Below, piece by piece: positions 9,901 to 18,402 of a stretch of 64,000 nucleotides of DNA. This DNA is from Paraflavitalea pollutisoli (lineage in GTDB: Bacteria; Bacteroidota; Bacteroidia; Chitinophagales; Chitinophagaceae). Made by a program: the position numbers and the translations under genes. Numbering within the stretch: position 1 is the stretch's first letter; each line of letters opens with the position of its first letter. The stretch is from the NCBI RefSeq assembly GCF_029360705.1, contig NZ_JARKMX010000008.1:1239949-1303948 (forward strand). Direction: 5' to 3'. The notes below the pieces were generated by a model that was not told the origin of the DNA, did no database searches, and worked only from the letters and a program-made list of their open reading frames with translations.

Positions 9901-10241
9901 AAGCGGATCAGCAGTGTATTGGATTTACCGGCTTGCTTTACAGTAAAGCCTCTCAGCGACTGGGTTTCATATCCTACAGAAGAAAAAGTAAAATCATATA
10001 TCTCCCCCATCACCAACTGCGGAAACGTAAAGATGCCGTTATCATTGGTGAACGCAGACAACGGCTTACGTGCGGCATCGCTCCGGCGGGTTGCCAGGAC
10101 GGTCACTGCTTGCAGCGTTTCCCCTTTCTCGGTCAACACGGTACCACTCACGGCTACCGTGCTTTGCGCAAAAGCCGCTACGTTGAATAATAAAAGGGAC
10201 AAAACCCATAAACAGATTGTGCCACTTCGTGTTTTTTTCAT
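6975..10241 (-). CDS. SusC/RagA-family TonB-dependent transporter
   Basis: 1088 residues from the ATG at 10241 (MKKTRSG); an in-frame ATG four codons upstream is less likely. Order: signal peptide ending AAFAQ, CarboxypepD_reg-like domain (about residues 28-110), plug domain beginning near VVVTALGIKKSEKTLG, then a 22-strand barrel ending in GFNLTVGF with a C-terminal aromatic. It imports a ligand through the outer membrane using TonB energy, with the downstream SusD-like lid. There is no N-terminal STN signalling domain although an ECF sigma/FecR pair lies directly upstream. It is complete and in the usual gene order. Confidence 0.95.
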   Translation of the reverse strand: MKKTRSGTICLWVLSLLLFNVAAFAQSTVAVSGTVLTEKGETLQAVTVLATRRSDAARKPLSAFTNDNGIFTFPQLVMGEIYDFTFSSVGYETQSLRGFTVKQAGKSNTLLIRLRGKSEALNEVVVTALGIKKSEKTLGYALTKVDSTQLTNAISANWTDALSGKVAGLQLIRSGSGPAASTKIILRGENNITGDNEALIVVDGVVISNGSGRRSANGSDQVYATNSDNLPADYGSSMNDINPADIESVSVLKGPAASALYGQRAANGAIIITTKSSNQKKKGHFNVRYTMNGNLEQVNRVPDLQYEYGQGTGGAIHYSYGTTADGGSTSGTSSAYGPKFDGQEYFQYDPVRQAVGLKRTPWVAYDNINDFWDLGTDLRNTLSVDGKVGNTGVRINVGSEKNKWIVPNTGFDRQNIGLSTNSQITDKIKLSTKINYGFRQSDNLPAAGYGNQSLMYWYIFWQPSADYNWLRNYWAGGPGSTYDSLYKLIRYPFSSFPENPFAIVNEFLNKTRRNNVTGNVTLNYQVTKDLNLLVRGNLDWMNDKREQLRPYDAGTRLPRGSFRQQNIYSQEKSYDVMARYTKQINSEINMTVTAGGSQLWNKYDKSDVRNDGLHLPGIYTLENSEYGLTYIPDTSRYRLNSIYGIVNLAYRDFLFAEITGREDWNSVLATPKRTGQSGFFYPSINTSFLLSKVVKLPKDINYWKLRASVASVGSGGTTPYKTLYTYPYANAGIYPDSAQTSPTIIPNYNLEPLTTTTFELGTEMQFFNSMLSLDLAVYFGNTTNQHLTRTIDAASGYQYQYINAGKVRNNGVEIGINAKPIAARTKGGFEWSLMGTFSYNQNKIMSMPDSAVLLRAGQIASGQIVASVGGSLGDLYGLGYQRSPQGEVIFDTATGFPKITPNIIYLGNTIPKFKFSLGNNFRYKGFALSVLFDAQVGGVAYSLTHYKMVEQGKLKSTLPGRYNGIIGNGVKETKEGHYVKNDVVATDIDQYYQYSMGSYNAEGSTFSTDFLKFREASLNFTFGPKFLKKLGLITANIGIYGRDLFIWTPWPIFDPEFGTLSGSDIVRGFEVGQFPSTRSMGFNLTVGF

Positions 10242-10336
10242 TGTTAGTCTCATAATTTTAGTGTTTGACCAGTATGCATAGAATGGCAGGGCCGCCTGTA
10301 AGCAGCTAACTCACCCTGGACACAGGTCCTGTATGT

Positions 10337-11386
10337 TTACTTAGATTGCGTGATTATATAGATATCTTCCTTTTTAGTAACCGACAAACCGTTCATGTTT
10401 GCAATTACAGACAGCAATACGGATAAGGAATCTCCTTTGAGCACTTCACCGGAAAAGTATTTTCCTTTCAACTGCTCTTCATCATAGAATATGGTAGTAT
10501 GGTACCTGTCTGTCAGCGACTTCATCACAACAGGTAAAGGGGTATTATCAAACACCAGGGTGTTTTCATCCTGGTAAGGAACTTGATCGACTGCGGTAGA
10601 CGTTGGTCGGTTGGGTGCCACCTGGAATGGCTCCACGGTAACGGTACCGGCCGACACACTGTATTTCATTTCGTGGCCGGGCAGCAGCACCACATCTTTC
10701 TTCCAGCCTTTCAAGGACTTTACGAGCGATTTGATCAGCACTTTGCCGTGAAACAACCTGACCTGGCAGCTCGTCGCTTTTTCCGAGACTTTGAATGCGG
10801 TACCCAGCGCGGTGGTAGCAAACCATTTCGTGTGTACGGTAAATGGTCTTGCTTTGTCGGGTGCCACGTCAAAATCTGCCTCACCTTCCATATAGATGGT
10901 ACGCTTGTTCTCCCGGCCAAAAGGTTCCTGGTACCTGACCACCGCATGGGGAGCCAGTTTCACGAGGGTACCGTCTTCCAACTTGAAACGATAGGCTTTG
11001 GCGGCCGTATTGGTCTGCACCTTCCAGCTCGCGGTCGCTACTGGCTTTTTCTCCGTCCGTTCGGCCAGGGCTGCAGCGGGCGTCTTTGCGCTGGGCATAA
11101 AGAGCCAAACAGCGGCTGTGCCGATCAGCAGGGAGGCGGCAGCGGCGGCCCAACGAAATCGCACCACGCGCCGGTGCCGGGCGATCTGTACCTGGATCTC
11201 CTGCATCATGGCGGCTTTGTAACCAGCCGGTAACTCATTCGCCCCTTCAGCAGCACCCCAGGAAGATCGCAAATAAGTAGCTGCGAGGTCCGGGTACTGC
11301 TTCAGGTGCCGGGATACAGCTTCCGCTTCAGTGGGCGTACACTGGTTATCCAGAAACTTTTGAATGAGGGCGTTGGTAATCTTCAT
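10337..11386 (-). CDS. FecR-family anti-sigma factor
   Basis: 349 residues from the ATG at 11386 (MKITNAL); the longer frame runs back into the sigma gene and is rejected. A cytoplasmic N-terminal region binds sigma (LIQKFLDNQCTPTEAEAV). A single membrane helix lies near residues 100-120 (AAAAASLLIGTAAVWLF). A periplasmic FecR domain follows (FKLEDGTLVKLAPHAVVRY; GEADFDVAPDKARPFTVHT). The C-terminal DUF4974, an STN-like module, includes NTPLPVVMKSLTDRYHTTI. It holds the ECF sigma encoded just upstream until an outer-membrane signal arrives. The downstream SusC is the expected partner. Confidence 0.93.
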   Translation of the reverse strand: MKITNALIQKFLDNQCTPTEAEAVSRHLKQYPDLAATYLRSSWGAAEGANELPAGYKAAMMQEIQVQIARHRRVVRFRWAAAAASLLIGTAAVWLFMPSAKTPAAALAERTEKKPVATASWKVQTNTAAKAYRFKLEDGTLVKLAPHAVVRYQEPFGRENKRTIYMEGEADFDVAPDKARPFTVHTKWFATTALGTAFKVSEKATSCQVRLFHGKVLIKSLVKSLKGWKKDVVLLPGHEMKYSVSAGTVTVEPFQVAPNRPTSTAVDQVPYQDENTLVFDNTPLPVVMKSLTDRYHTTIFYDEEQLKGKYFSGEVLKGDSLSVLLSVIANMNGLSVTKKEDIYIITQSK

Positions 11387-11444
11387 GAGCTTGTAATAGA
11401 GAATACGAAGAGGAGGAGCATTTACCCCTGCTGTTAACATTAAG

Positions 11445-11999
11445 TTAATGCGACAACAACACAATACGCAGCAGGAAGGCGATCATAACGATCGAACGCA
11501 CGTGCTTTAAGGCCTTGGAGTAGTGGTCTTCGACCGTCTTGATGGAGACAGACAGTTTTTCGGCGATCTCTTTGTTGGAGTAACCTTTGTCGACCTTTAA
11601 TATAAATACATTCTTACGTACAGGGGGCAGGTCTTCTGATACGGCGTGGAGATAATCAGCCGTTTCGTAGTCCTGATGGGAGTGATAGACCAGCGTGGAG
11701 TGTTCATCGAGGTTGTCATCCAGCTCGCAGTGGTAACGACGTTCAACGGCTTGTTTGCGCAGGTAGTCGATGTAAATGGAGTTGGCGATAGTAAAAAGCT
11801 GGGCATCAACCGTATGGGCTTCGGTGAGGGTATGCCGGGACTGCCACAATTTGATAAAGACCTGTTGGGTCAGTTCTTTTGCCCATTCCTCTGTACGGAT
11901 CCTTTTCAGGAAATAATGAAACAGTTTGGCATGAAATACGTCATACACAGCCTGAAAGGCCACCTGATCTCCTTTCTTTATGTCCGTAATGAGGGTCAA
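11445..11999 (-). CDS. ECF RNA polymerase sigma factor
   Basis: 184 residues. Sigma region 2 spans about residues 10-85 (FHAKLFHYFLKRI, WAKELTQQVFIKLWQSR, LFTIANSIYIDYLRKQ). Region 4 covers about 118-170 (LPPVRKNVFILKVDKGYSNKEIA), with the helix-turn-helix VSIKTVEDHYSKAL. It matches the Bacteroidota ECF group paired with FecR anti-sigmas. It directs RNA polymerase to the downstream SusC/D/DUF5689 genes and probably itself when FecR releases it. The FecR start lies 58 bp downstream. The hydrophobic C-terminal tail (MIAFLLRIVLL) is usual for this group. Confidence 0.93.
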   Translation of the reverse strand: MTLITDIKKGDQVAFQAVYDVFHAKLFHYFLKRIRTEEWAKELTQQVFIKLWQSRHTLTEAHTVDAQLFTIANSIYIDYLRKQAVERRYHCELDDNLDEHSTLVYHSHQDYETADYLHAVSEDLPPVRKNVFILKVDKGYSNKEIAEKLSVSIKTVEDHYSKALKHVRSIVMIAFLLRIVLLSH

Positions 12000-12219
12000 T
12001 GCATGTACTGTTTAGAGATAGAATTTCGGGTGCAAAAGTGGCGAAATAATGGGAACAGGATTATTATCTGTGTGTTAACAAATAATACCCATTAAACCCG
12101 GCTACTTGCGTTTTTTTGCAGGCGCTTCTTCTCTTTTTAGCAATCGTTACACAGCTATGGCTGACTATCGGTTTGAATGTAAGTACAAAAACTAATGCGA
12201 TCGGGAGCGATGGTTAACG
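12000..12219. other. intergenic region upstream of the ECF sigma gene
   Basis: About 220 bp between the 3' end of the NtrC-type regulator and the ECF sigma start. It must hold the sigma gene's promoter and the regulator's terminator. On the minus strand CACTTTTGCA lies about 35 bp upstream of the sigma start, one base off the usual -7 form. A weak hairpin (ATCG-CTCC-CGAT) follows the regulator's stop. Neither is convincing. Confidence 0.3.
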
Positions 12220-14160
12220 TTACTTAATATACTCTTTCTTGATCCCCAACTTCTTCATTTTCGACTTCAGCGTAGAAGGGTTGATGTTCAATATTTCAGC
12301 AGCTGCACCTGGCCCCCAGATGCGGCCATGGCACTTGCGCAGCACCGAAAGGATATAATCCCTTTCATTCTCGACGATCGTTTTCAACGTGGCATCATCT
12401 GCCGTGGCGGCAGTATCCTTCTTCTCTACCGTGGGCAGCAGCACATCTTCGATCAACAGCCCCTTGCTTAGCAGCACACTCCGCTCTACCAGGTGCTCCA
12501 GTTCGCGGATATTGCCCGGCCAGTGATACGCCATCATCTTCAACAACACTTGCTCCGACACGCCATTCAACTTTTTCCCCGCCTTCTGGCCATAGTAATT
12601 CATAAAATGATACGCCAGCGCAGGAATATCCTCCTTGCGATCGCGCAAAGCCGGCAGCGTGATCGGGAACACATTCAAGCGGTAATACAGATCCAACCGG
12701 AAGCGGCCCTCCGCCACTTCCTTCTCCAGGTTCTTATTCGTCGCCGCAATGAAACGCACATCCACCCTGATCGTCTCCCTACCCCCTACTCTCTCTATTT
12801 CCCGCTCCTGCAATACCCGCAATAATTTCACCTGCAACTCCATCGGCATTTCACCGATCTCATCAAGGAAAATAGTTCCTTTATCTGCTCGTTCAAACTT
12901 GCCAATCCGTCTCTCCAGCGCACCGGTAAAAGCACCTTTCTCATGACCAAACAACTCCGATTCGATCAGCGCTGCCGGCAACGCCGCGCAGTTAATCTTC
13001 ACGAACGGTTTGCCTTTGCGGGCAGACAAGTCATGTATACAGTTAGCTATCTTTTCTTTTCCGGTCCCGCTTTCGCCCAATATCAACACGGAAGTATCCG
13101 TAGGAGCCGCTTGCTTGATGTGGTCAAACACATGCAGCAGCAAATGACTTTTACCCACAATGCCTTCAAAACCTTCCTCAGTTTTACTCTCTTCCACCAC
13201 CGATCCAACTTCAGTCGAAAAGCTATCTTTTTCAACGACCTCCCCCTCCAGCAGATCCTCAATGGTCTGGATCAGCGAGAACTGTATCCTTTCAAACAAC
13301 TCCAACTGCTCGGCACTGTAAGCATCCGGGCGACGACTATACAAACAAAAACTGAATGATCTCTTTTGCAGGATGCGCATCGGCATTTCCAGGTTGGACC
13401 GCAACTGAAAAGTATCGGCAAATAGCTGCCGCAGCGATGGCTGCCGGCACATCCGTTCAAAAACGACCTCATCATAATAAACAGCCTGGTTCACCGGCGG
13501 ACTGCCCGCCTGCAAAGCCACCAGCTCGTCGATCGATTTGCCCGTGATCGTGCTCAACGCCTGCGCATCGATCAGTTGGTATTCATCAAACCCAATTCTT
13601 AAAAAGCACATGCCTTTGAACCGTGGCAGCTTCAGGTGATCGAACCCCGCCACCAGGAAATCGAATGGAATACAAGACTGCAGCGCGGCCGTCACCGCCA
13701 GCAATTTCTGCGACCAGGTACCGGTACTGCTCACCACCTGTTTCAATTGCTTACGCAACTCGGTTTCCTGCTGGTATTTCGCCTCCACACTGTGTACACG
13801 CCGGTAACGGGCGATCTCCAGCGTTACCAACAGGTCTTTCTCCCGGTACGGCTTTACGATAAACCCATAGGGTTGCGTTTGCTTGGCAGCATTCAAGATC
13901 TCCTCGTTGGAGTTGGCAGACAGGTAAACAAAGGGAATATGATCGATCGCCAACTGCTTCGCCAGATCAATGCCGGTTTGTTTTCCCTTCAGCAAAATAT
14001 CAAGCAGTACAAAATCGGGTCGCCGTTCTTTGATCATGTCCAGGGCCTGCGGTACCGACCGGGCAACGCCCGTCACCCCATAGCCCGCCTGCTCCAGCAA
14101 CAAGCGAAGATCTTCTGCCTCTACAAACTGGTCCTCAACTATCAATATTTGCTCTTTCAT
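12220..14160 (-). CDS. sigma54-dependent NtrC-type response regulator
   Basis: 646 residues. REC domain 1-120 (E9/D10, phosphoacceptor D54 in VLLDILL, K near 104 in IVKPY). A linker/GAF-like region spans about 130-320. The AAA+ domain covers about 335-565, with Walker A GESGTGKE near residue 362, the sigma54-contact loop GAFTGA, Walker [10 protein letters not shown] and arginine-finger region [15 protein letters not shown]. The Fis-like HTH spans about 605-646 ([25 protein letters not shown]). It activates sigma54 promoters after phosphorylation by the TPR kinase encoded 14 bp upstream in the same operon. All catalytic motifs are intact. The target genes are not visible. Confidence 0.95.
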   Translation of the reverse strand: MKEQILIVEDQFVEAEDLRLLLEQAGYGVTGVARSVPQALDMIKERRPDFVLLDILLKGKQTGIDLAKQLAIDHIPFVYLSANSNEEILNAAKQTQPYGFIVKPYREKDLLVTLEIARYRRVHSVEAKYQQETELRKQLKQVVSSTGTWSQKLLAVTAALQSCIPFDFLVAGFDHLKLPRFKGMCFLRIGFDEYQLIDAQALSTITGKSIDELVALQAGSPPVNQAVYYDEVVFERMCRQPSLRQLFADTFQLRSNLEMPMRILQKRSFSFCLYSRRPDAYSAEQLELFERIQFSLIQTIEDLLEGEVVEKDSFSTEVGSVVEESKTEEGFEGIVGKSHLLLHVFDHIKQAAPTDTSVLILGESGTGKEKIANCIHDLSARKGKPFVKINCAALPAALIESELFGHEKGAFTGALERRIGKFERADKGTIFLDEIGEMPMELQVKLLRVLQEREIERVGGRETIRVDVRFIAATNKNLEKEVAEGRFRLDLYYRLNVFPITLPALRDRKEDIPALAYHFMNYYGQKAGKKLNGVSEQVLLKMMAYHWPGNIRELEHLVERSVLLSKGLLIEDVLLPTVEKKDTAATADDATLKTIVENERDYILSVLRKCHGRIWGPGAAAEILNINPSTLKSKMKKLGIKKEYIK

Positions 14161-14174
14161 GGTCTGTTATTGAG

Positions 14175-16400
14175 TTACGCTTCAGCGACAAAGTCAAGCC
14201 GTATTTCGGTACCGTTATCATGGATCAACTGTAAGCTGGTATCGAGGTCACCACTCAGTCCCCGCATCAGTTTCATCCCCAACGTGCGGCTTTTTTCCGG
14301 ATCAAAACAAGGCGGCAAGCCCACCCCATTGTCTTTAATGGAAAGGATATAATGATCGGGCAACGTTTTCTCCAACACCACATCGATCCGGCCTTCGCGC
14401 TTATCCGGGAATGCGTACTTGATGGCATTCGTGATGGCTTCATTCAGGATCAGCCCCAGCGGAATACACTGCGATATGTTCAGCGCCACCGGTTCGATGC
14501 GCAGGTTGAACCGAATGGTGCGGCCCGTGTGAAAACTATCCTTCAGATAGTCAACAAGCTCATGGATATAAGCGGCCATATTGATGGCCGATAAATTATC
14601 CGACTGATACAATTTCTGGTGTACCAGCGACATGGCCTGTATGCGCTGCTGGCTTTCCGCCAGGGCCTCGATGGCCTCGTCCCCCTGCAGGTAGGCTGAC
14701 TGCGTACGCAACAAGCCCATCACAGTATGGAAATTGTTTTTCACCCGATGATGGATCTCCCGCACCAGCCATTCCTTTTCCTCCACCAGGTGTTGCAGGT
14801 CATCGTTCTTCCTTTCAATCACCAGCTGTTGCACCTGCAACTTGCTGTTCGTGCGTTGTTTTAAGCGCGCGTAATTGATGAGCAAGGCCACGATAACGAC
14901 CAGCAACACTCCGACACCCAACATCCAGCGCCGGGTATTTTTCTCTTTATTCAGTTCCGCCTGTTGAAACCGGGTTTCTTTTTCCAGTAAGCGGATATTC
15001 TGCACCTTTTTTTCCGTTTCATATTGAATGGTCAACTCTTCGATCTGCCGGCTCTTTTTTTCGTTGTAGAGGGAATCGCTCAACAGCTCGTATTGCTGCA
15101 GGTCTCTGATGGCTGCCGTATAGTTACCCAGCGCAGAATCGGCCGTAAACAACATATGTTGCAAGGCCCTTTGATCCGTTAACCGGGCACCCCGGTAAGC
15201 CAGCGCAGAATCCAGGTAACCATGGGCCTTCACATATTGACCGTGTTGCAGGTAGAACCTGCCAATGTCGAGGTTGCCACCGAACACATATTCTTCATTG
15301 AGCGGTGCTTGCCGGAAATAAGCAGCCATCGAATTATAGTAATTTTCTGCGGCAGCATACTGCTTCAATGCGTCATAACAGAGCGCATAGTTTTGCAGGG
15401 CAATAGCCTTTTCAAATATTGTTTTCGGTGTATGCGTCCTGACCAGGCTATCCATCATCGCCAGGGCCTCCCTGCTTCGCTGCAATTTCACCAACTGCCT
15501 GATCAATAGATTCGCTGTCTTGAACAATTCGGTCCGGTTTATCTTTCGATCTATTCTTTTTTGAAGGGTCTTTCGATACCAATAGCTACTTTCTTCGCAT
15601 CGCCCCAATTCATCGTACACCAGGGCCAGCTCTCCATAGTACAAATCAATCCGAATGGTATCATGGTGAAGCAAGGCATTGTCAACGCAGGTGGTGGCAT
15701 ACCGGAGTGATTTCTCATAAGCGCCACGGTAACGGTTCACCTCGGATAGATAATTATACATGGGTGAAACGCGGGTGCTTTTCATTTGCCGGTGTAAATC
15801 GATCGCATGCAGCAATTCCTTTTCTGTGGCATCGAAATGGTTACCTGCCCACAGATAATCTGATAGGGATACCCTGGCATCAGCTTCTCCTACCAGGTCA
15901 TGCGTCTGCACGAACAGGTGAATAGCCTTGTCGTAAAATCCCTGTATCTGGACAAAATAGGGAGGCCCCCAACTCATCTGCCGGGCAAGCCGCAACCAGG
16001 CATGTGCTTCCTTCGATGGTTCGCCCTGCGCATGATAAATACCAGCTACCCTGGAAAAAAGCTGTATACCCGTATCTGTTTCTAACTTCCCCAGGTGCGC
16101 ATCCCCTTCCAACTGCATACTCTCCAACCACCAATTTTTCAATTGCAGCCGCTCGCTCAGCTGGATCGCTTGCCGGAAGATTCCAATTGCCGAATCCATC
16201 AATAGGGCTCTATCATCGCTGTACCGTTCTCCAAAATAAGTTTTACCCAGTGCCATCAACAGCAGCACCCGGTTGCTATCCGGCTTGCTCACCTCCAGGC
16301 GCTGTTGTAACGCAGCGCGCGACAAGCCAGCCGGCAATTGCGCCGACAACGGCACTACCGTAGCCATCATCCATAAAACAGCCATGAGCATTTTAAACAT
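14175..16400 (-). CDS. TPR-containing sensor histidine kinase (HisKA_2)
   Basis: 741 residues from the ATG at 16400. A frame extension to 16457 would cross the promoter and a dyad and lacks a signal peptide, so it is rejected. Order: signal peptide ending PLSAQ, periplasmic TPR repeats (about 30-430), coiled coil (about 440-490), one membrane helix (WMLGVGVLLVVIVALLINY), HisKA_2 phosphoacceptor motif IHHRVKNNFHTVMGLL near residue 547, and HATPase_c (about 620-740; NEAITNAIKYAF, DNGVGLP). It pairs with the downstream NtrC-type regulator, 14 bp away. TPR sensors of this type in Bacteroidota have no known general ligand. Confidence 0.92.
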   Translation of the reverse strand: MFKMLMAVLWMMATVVPLSAQLPAGLSRAALQQRLEVSKPDSNRVLLLMALGKTYFGERYSDDRALLMDSAIGIFRQAIQLSERLQLKNWWLESMQLEGDAHLGKLETDTGIQLFSRVAGIYHAQGEPSKEAHAWLRLARQMSWGPPYFVQIQGFYDKAIHLFVQTHDLVGEADARVSLSDYLWAGNHFDATEKELLHAIDLHRQMKSTRVSPMYNYLSEVNRYRGAYEKSLRYATTCVDNALLHHDTIRIDLYYGELALVYDELGRCEESSYWYRKTLQKRIDRKINRTELFKTANLLIRQLVKLQRSREALAMMDSLVRTHTPKTIFEKAIALQNYALCYDALKQYAAAENYYNSMAAYFRQAPLNEEYVFGGNLDIGRFYLQHGQYVKAHGYLDSALAYRGARLTDQRALQHMLFTADSALGNYTAAIRDLQQYELLSDSLYNEKKSRQIEELTIQYETEKKVQNIRLLEKETRFQQAELNKEKNTRRWMLGVGVLLVVIVALLINYARLKQRTNSKLQVQQLVIERKNDDLQHLVEEKEWLVREIHHRVKNNFHTVMGLLRTQSAYLQGDEAIEALAESQQRIQAMSLVHQKLYQSDNLSAINMAAYIHELVDYLKDSFHTGRTIRFNLRIEPVALNISQCIPLGLILNEAITNAIKYAFPDKREGRIDVVLEKTLPDHYILSIKDNGVGLPPCFDPEKSRTLGMKLMRGLSGDLDTSLQLIHDNGTEIRLDFVAEA

Positions 16401-16417
16401 CCGGAAATCTTCTTGAT

Positions 16418-16425
16418 CAAAATTA
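16418..16425 (-). promoter_or_regulatory. -7 promoter element of the kinase/regulator operon
   Basis: TAATTTTG on the minus strand fits TAnnTTTG exactly and lies 17 bp upstream of the kinase ATG. The expected -33 position falls inside the proximal 18-bp dyad, so a protein bound there would overlap the promoter. Confidence 0.5.
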
Positions 16426-16435
16426 CACTTACTCA

Positions 16436-16453
16436 ACCGTGAAGTTTCACGGT
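16436..16453. promoter_or_regulatory. proximal operator-like dyad, perfect arms
   Basis: ACCGTGAA-GT-TTCACGGT is a perfect inverted repeat with 8-bp arms and a 2-bp centre. It sits in the divergent intergenic region just upstream of the kinase promoter's -7 element. It is shaped like a homodimer binding site. Confidence 0.6.
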
Positions 16454-16467
16454 CCATTTTTCGTCAA

Positions 16468-16485
16468 ACCGCGAAATATCACGGT
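16468..16485. promoter_or_regulatory. distal operator-like dyad
   Basis: ACCGCGAA-AT-ATCACGGT has the same 18-bp layout as the proximal dyad, with 6 of 8 arm pairs. It starts 32 bp away, about three helical turns, so both sites face the same side of the DNA. The consensus of both is ACCGYGAA-N2-WTCACGGT. Confidence 0.55.
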
Positions 16486-16554
16486 GGCCAATTTCCTTTC
16501 GCCGAATCAAACTATTGAACAGCACACACTTACAAATTGGGTACCGTAATTGGT

Positions 16555-17364
16555 ATGGATCCAGCTAACCTATTACTTATGGGAATTACACAACCACCAA
16601 CTGTCGTTTTCATTACCGGGGCCTTTGTACATCATAGCTGCTGGAACCCCTGGAAAACCTATTTCGAAAGTAAGGGATTTCTAACGATTGCTCCCCCCTG
16701 GCCACATAAATCGGCCAGTCCCGAAACGCTGCGCAACAGTCATCCCAACAAAGATATAGCAGCCAACCGGCTTCCCGCAATAACCGACCATTTTGATCGG
16801 ATAGTACGACAACTTGATCAGCCACCCGTCCTGATCGGCCATTCCATCGGCGGACTCATCGTACAGCTATTGCTTCAAAGAGGCCTGGGCAGGGCCGGTG
16901 TCGCCATTCATTCCGTGCCGCCACAAGGCATCTTTACTTTCAAGCTCTCCTTCCTCAAGGCGGGCTGGGGACCGCTGGGCTTCTTTACCCCTACCAGCCG
17001 GTCGTTCCTGATGTCATTCGAGCAATGGAAATATGCCTTTACCAACGGCATGGATTGCGATGCGCAGAAAGAAGCCTATTACCAGTTTGCCATTCCCGAA
17101 TCGAAACTCATCGTACGCGACACCATCACCCCTGCCGCCAGGGTCAACTTCGAAAATCCGCATGCCCCACTGCTGCTGACGGCCGGCAGCGACGACCATA
17201 CCATACCCGCTTCGCTGAACTACGCCAATTATAAGAAATACCAAAAGAGCAACTCCACCACCGACTATGCCCTGTTTACCGGCAGAAACCATTTCGTGCT
17301 GGGGCAGCCCACCTGGAAGGAAGATGCCGACTACATCCTCAACTGGCTCGGCAAACTGGCCTGA
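16555..17364 (+). CDS. alpha/beta hydrolase
   Basis: 269 residues from the ATG at 16555; a TTG six codons upstream and an ATG at 16579 are alternatives. It shows an alpha/beta-hydrolase fold with oxyanion-region VVFITGAFVHHSCW, nucleophile elbow GHSIGG (Ser about residue 97), an acid in AGSDDHTIP and the catalytic His in GRNHFVLGQ. There is no signal peptide, so it is cytoplasmic. The substrate is unknown; the closest feel is small esterase or lactonase-like hydrolases. It is first in a plus-strand run with a lipoprotein hydrolase (49 bp gap) and a porin, and divergent from the TPR kinase operon. Confidence 0.82.
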   Translation: MDPANLLLMGITQPPTVVFITGAFVHHSCWNPWKTYFESKGFLTIAPPWPHKSASPETLRNSHPNKDIAANRLPAITDHFDRIVRQLDQPPVLIGHSIGGLIVQLLLQRGLGRAGVAIHSVPPQGIFTFKLSFLKAGWGPLGFFTPTSRSFLMSFEQWKYAFTNGMDCDAQKEAYYQFAIPESKLIVRDTITPAARVNFENPHAPLLLTAGSDDHTIPASLNYANYKKYQKSNSTTDYALFTGRNHFVLGQPTWKEDADYILNWLGKLA

Positions 17365-17413
17365 CCGATTCCATAAACAACAAACCATCACATACATTAA
17401 AACAACGCGGATC

Positions 17414-18391
17414 ATGAAACACCTGATGTCAGTATTCATTATTACCAGCCTTTTGCTGGCAGCCTGTAATGGCGAACCCAAGAACACGGAAACACCAGCT
17501 ACTACGTCGGCCGATAGTAGCAACACGACGGTAAGCACGCCACCAGCCGCTCCACCGTCCAATTTTAAACATGGCTCAGCCAATGTCAATGGCGTCGATA
17601 TTCACTATGTATCTGGCGGCACCGGCGAGCCCCTGGTATTGCTGCATGGCTTTGGACAGAACTGGTACATGTGGAACCGCCTGCTGCCCGAGTTATCCAA
17701 ACACTTTACGGTGATTGCGCCAGACCTCCCAGGCATCGGCGAATCGGGAAAACTGGCCGGTAACTATGACAAGAAAACGATGGCCACCTATATCCACGGA
17801 CTGGTGAAGCATCTGGGCCATGAGCACATCAACCTCGTGGGTCATGACATCGGTCTCATGGTAGCCTATGCCTATGCTGCCCAGTTCTCCGCAGAAGTTA
17901 AAAAGCTGGCCCTGCTGGATGCCCTGTTACCCGGCGTAGAACCGGTGTGGAGCCAGGTGAAAGCATCGGCCTGGTGGTTTGGCTTCTTTGGTTTCCCTGC
18001 TTCCGGTGAACTGGTTGCCGGACAAGAGCGCCTCTTCCTCACTAATTTCTGGCCAGTGGTAGGTCATGTCAAAGATCCCTTCACCACCGAAGAGATCAAT
18101 GAATTCATACGCGCTTACGCTGTAAAAGGAGGAACCACCGGCGCTTTCCATTGGTTCGGCGCTTTTGACCAGGACGCCGTGGATAATAAAGAGTTCATGA
18201 AAACAAAACTCAAAATGCCCTTGCTGGCAATGGGTGGCGAGTACTTTGGTGCTGCCTTCCTGGTAGATCATTGTAAGCTGGTAGCAGAAAACGTAACCGG
18301 TTCCAACATCAAAGGTTCCGGCCACTGGATCGTACAGGAGAATACGACCCAGGTGCAAAAAGATCTGCTGGATTTCTTCCTGGCCAAATGA
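17414..18391 (+). CDS. alpha/beta hydrolase lipoprotein, epoxide-hydrolase/dehalogenase-like
   Basis: 325 residues from the ATG at 17414; the frame upstream overlaps the preceding gene and is not used. Signal peptide with lipobox LLAAC (lipidated Cys 18) and a Thr/Ser/Pro-rich linker to about residue 50. The hydrolase core has oxyanion motif HGFG (residues 78-81), nucleophile elbow GHDIG with Asp 145 instead of Ser, and catalytic His in GSGHW near residue 304. An Asp nucleophile is typical of epoxide hydrolases and haloalkane/haloacetate dehalogenases. It is anchored in the cell envelope. The next gene begins 11 bp after its stop. Confidence 0.87.
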   Translation: MKHLMSVFIITSLLLAACNGEPKNTETPATTSADSSNTTVSTPPAAPPSNFKHGSANVNGVDIHYVSGGTGEPLVLLHGFGQNWYMWNRLLPELSKHFTVIAPDLPGIGESGKLAGNYDKKTMATYIHGLVKHLGHEHINLVGHDIGLMVAYAYAAQFSAEVKKLALLDALLPGVEPVWSQVKASAWWFGFFGFPASGELVAGQERLFLTNFWPVVGHVKDPFTTEEINEFIRAYAVKGGTTGAFHWFGAFDQDAVDNKEFMKTKLKMPLLAMGGEYFGAAFLVDHCKLVAENVTGSNIKGSGHWIVQENTTQVQKDLLDFFLAK

Positions 18392-18402
18392 TCCCCCCAT
18401 CG

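Noticed and set aside
16401-16457. Longer N-terminus of the TPR kinase
   Set aside because: It would place the promoter element and the perfect dyad inside the coding region and lacks a signal peptide at its start.
16400-16555. Sigma54 (-24/-12) promoter next to the NtrC-type dyads
   Set aside because: No GG-N10-GC arrangement with the right spacing was found on either strand; the kinase promoter looks like a housekeeping TAnnTTTG element.
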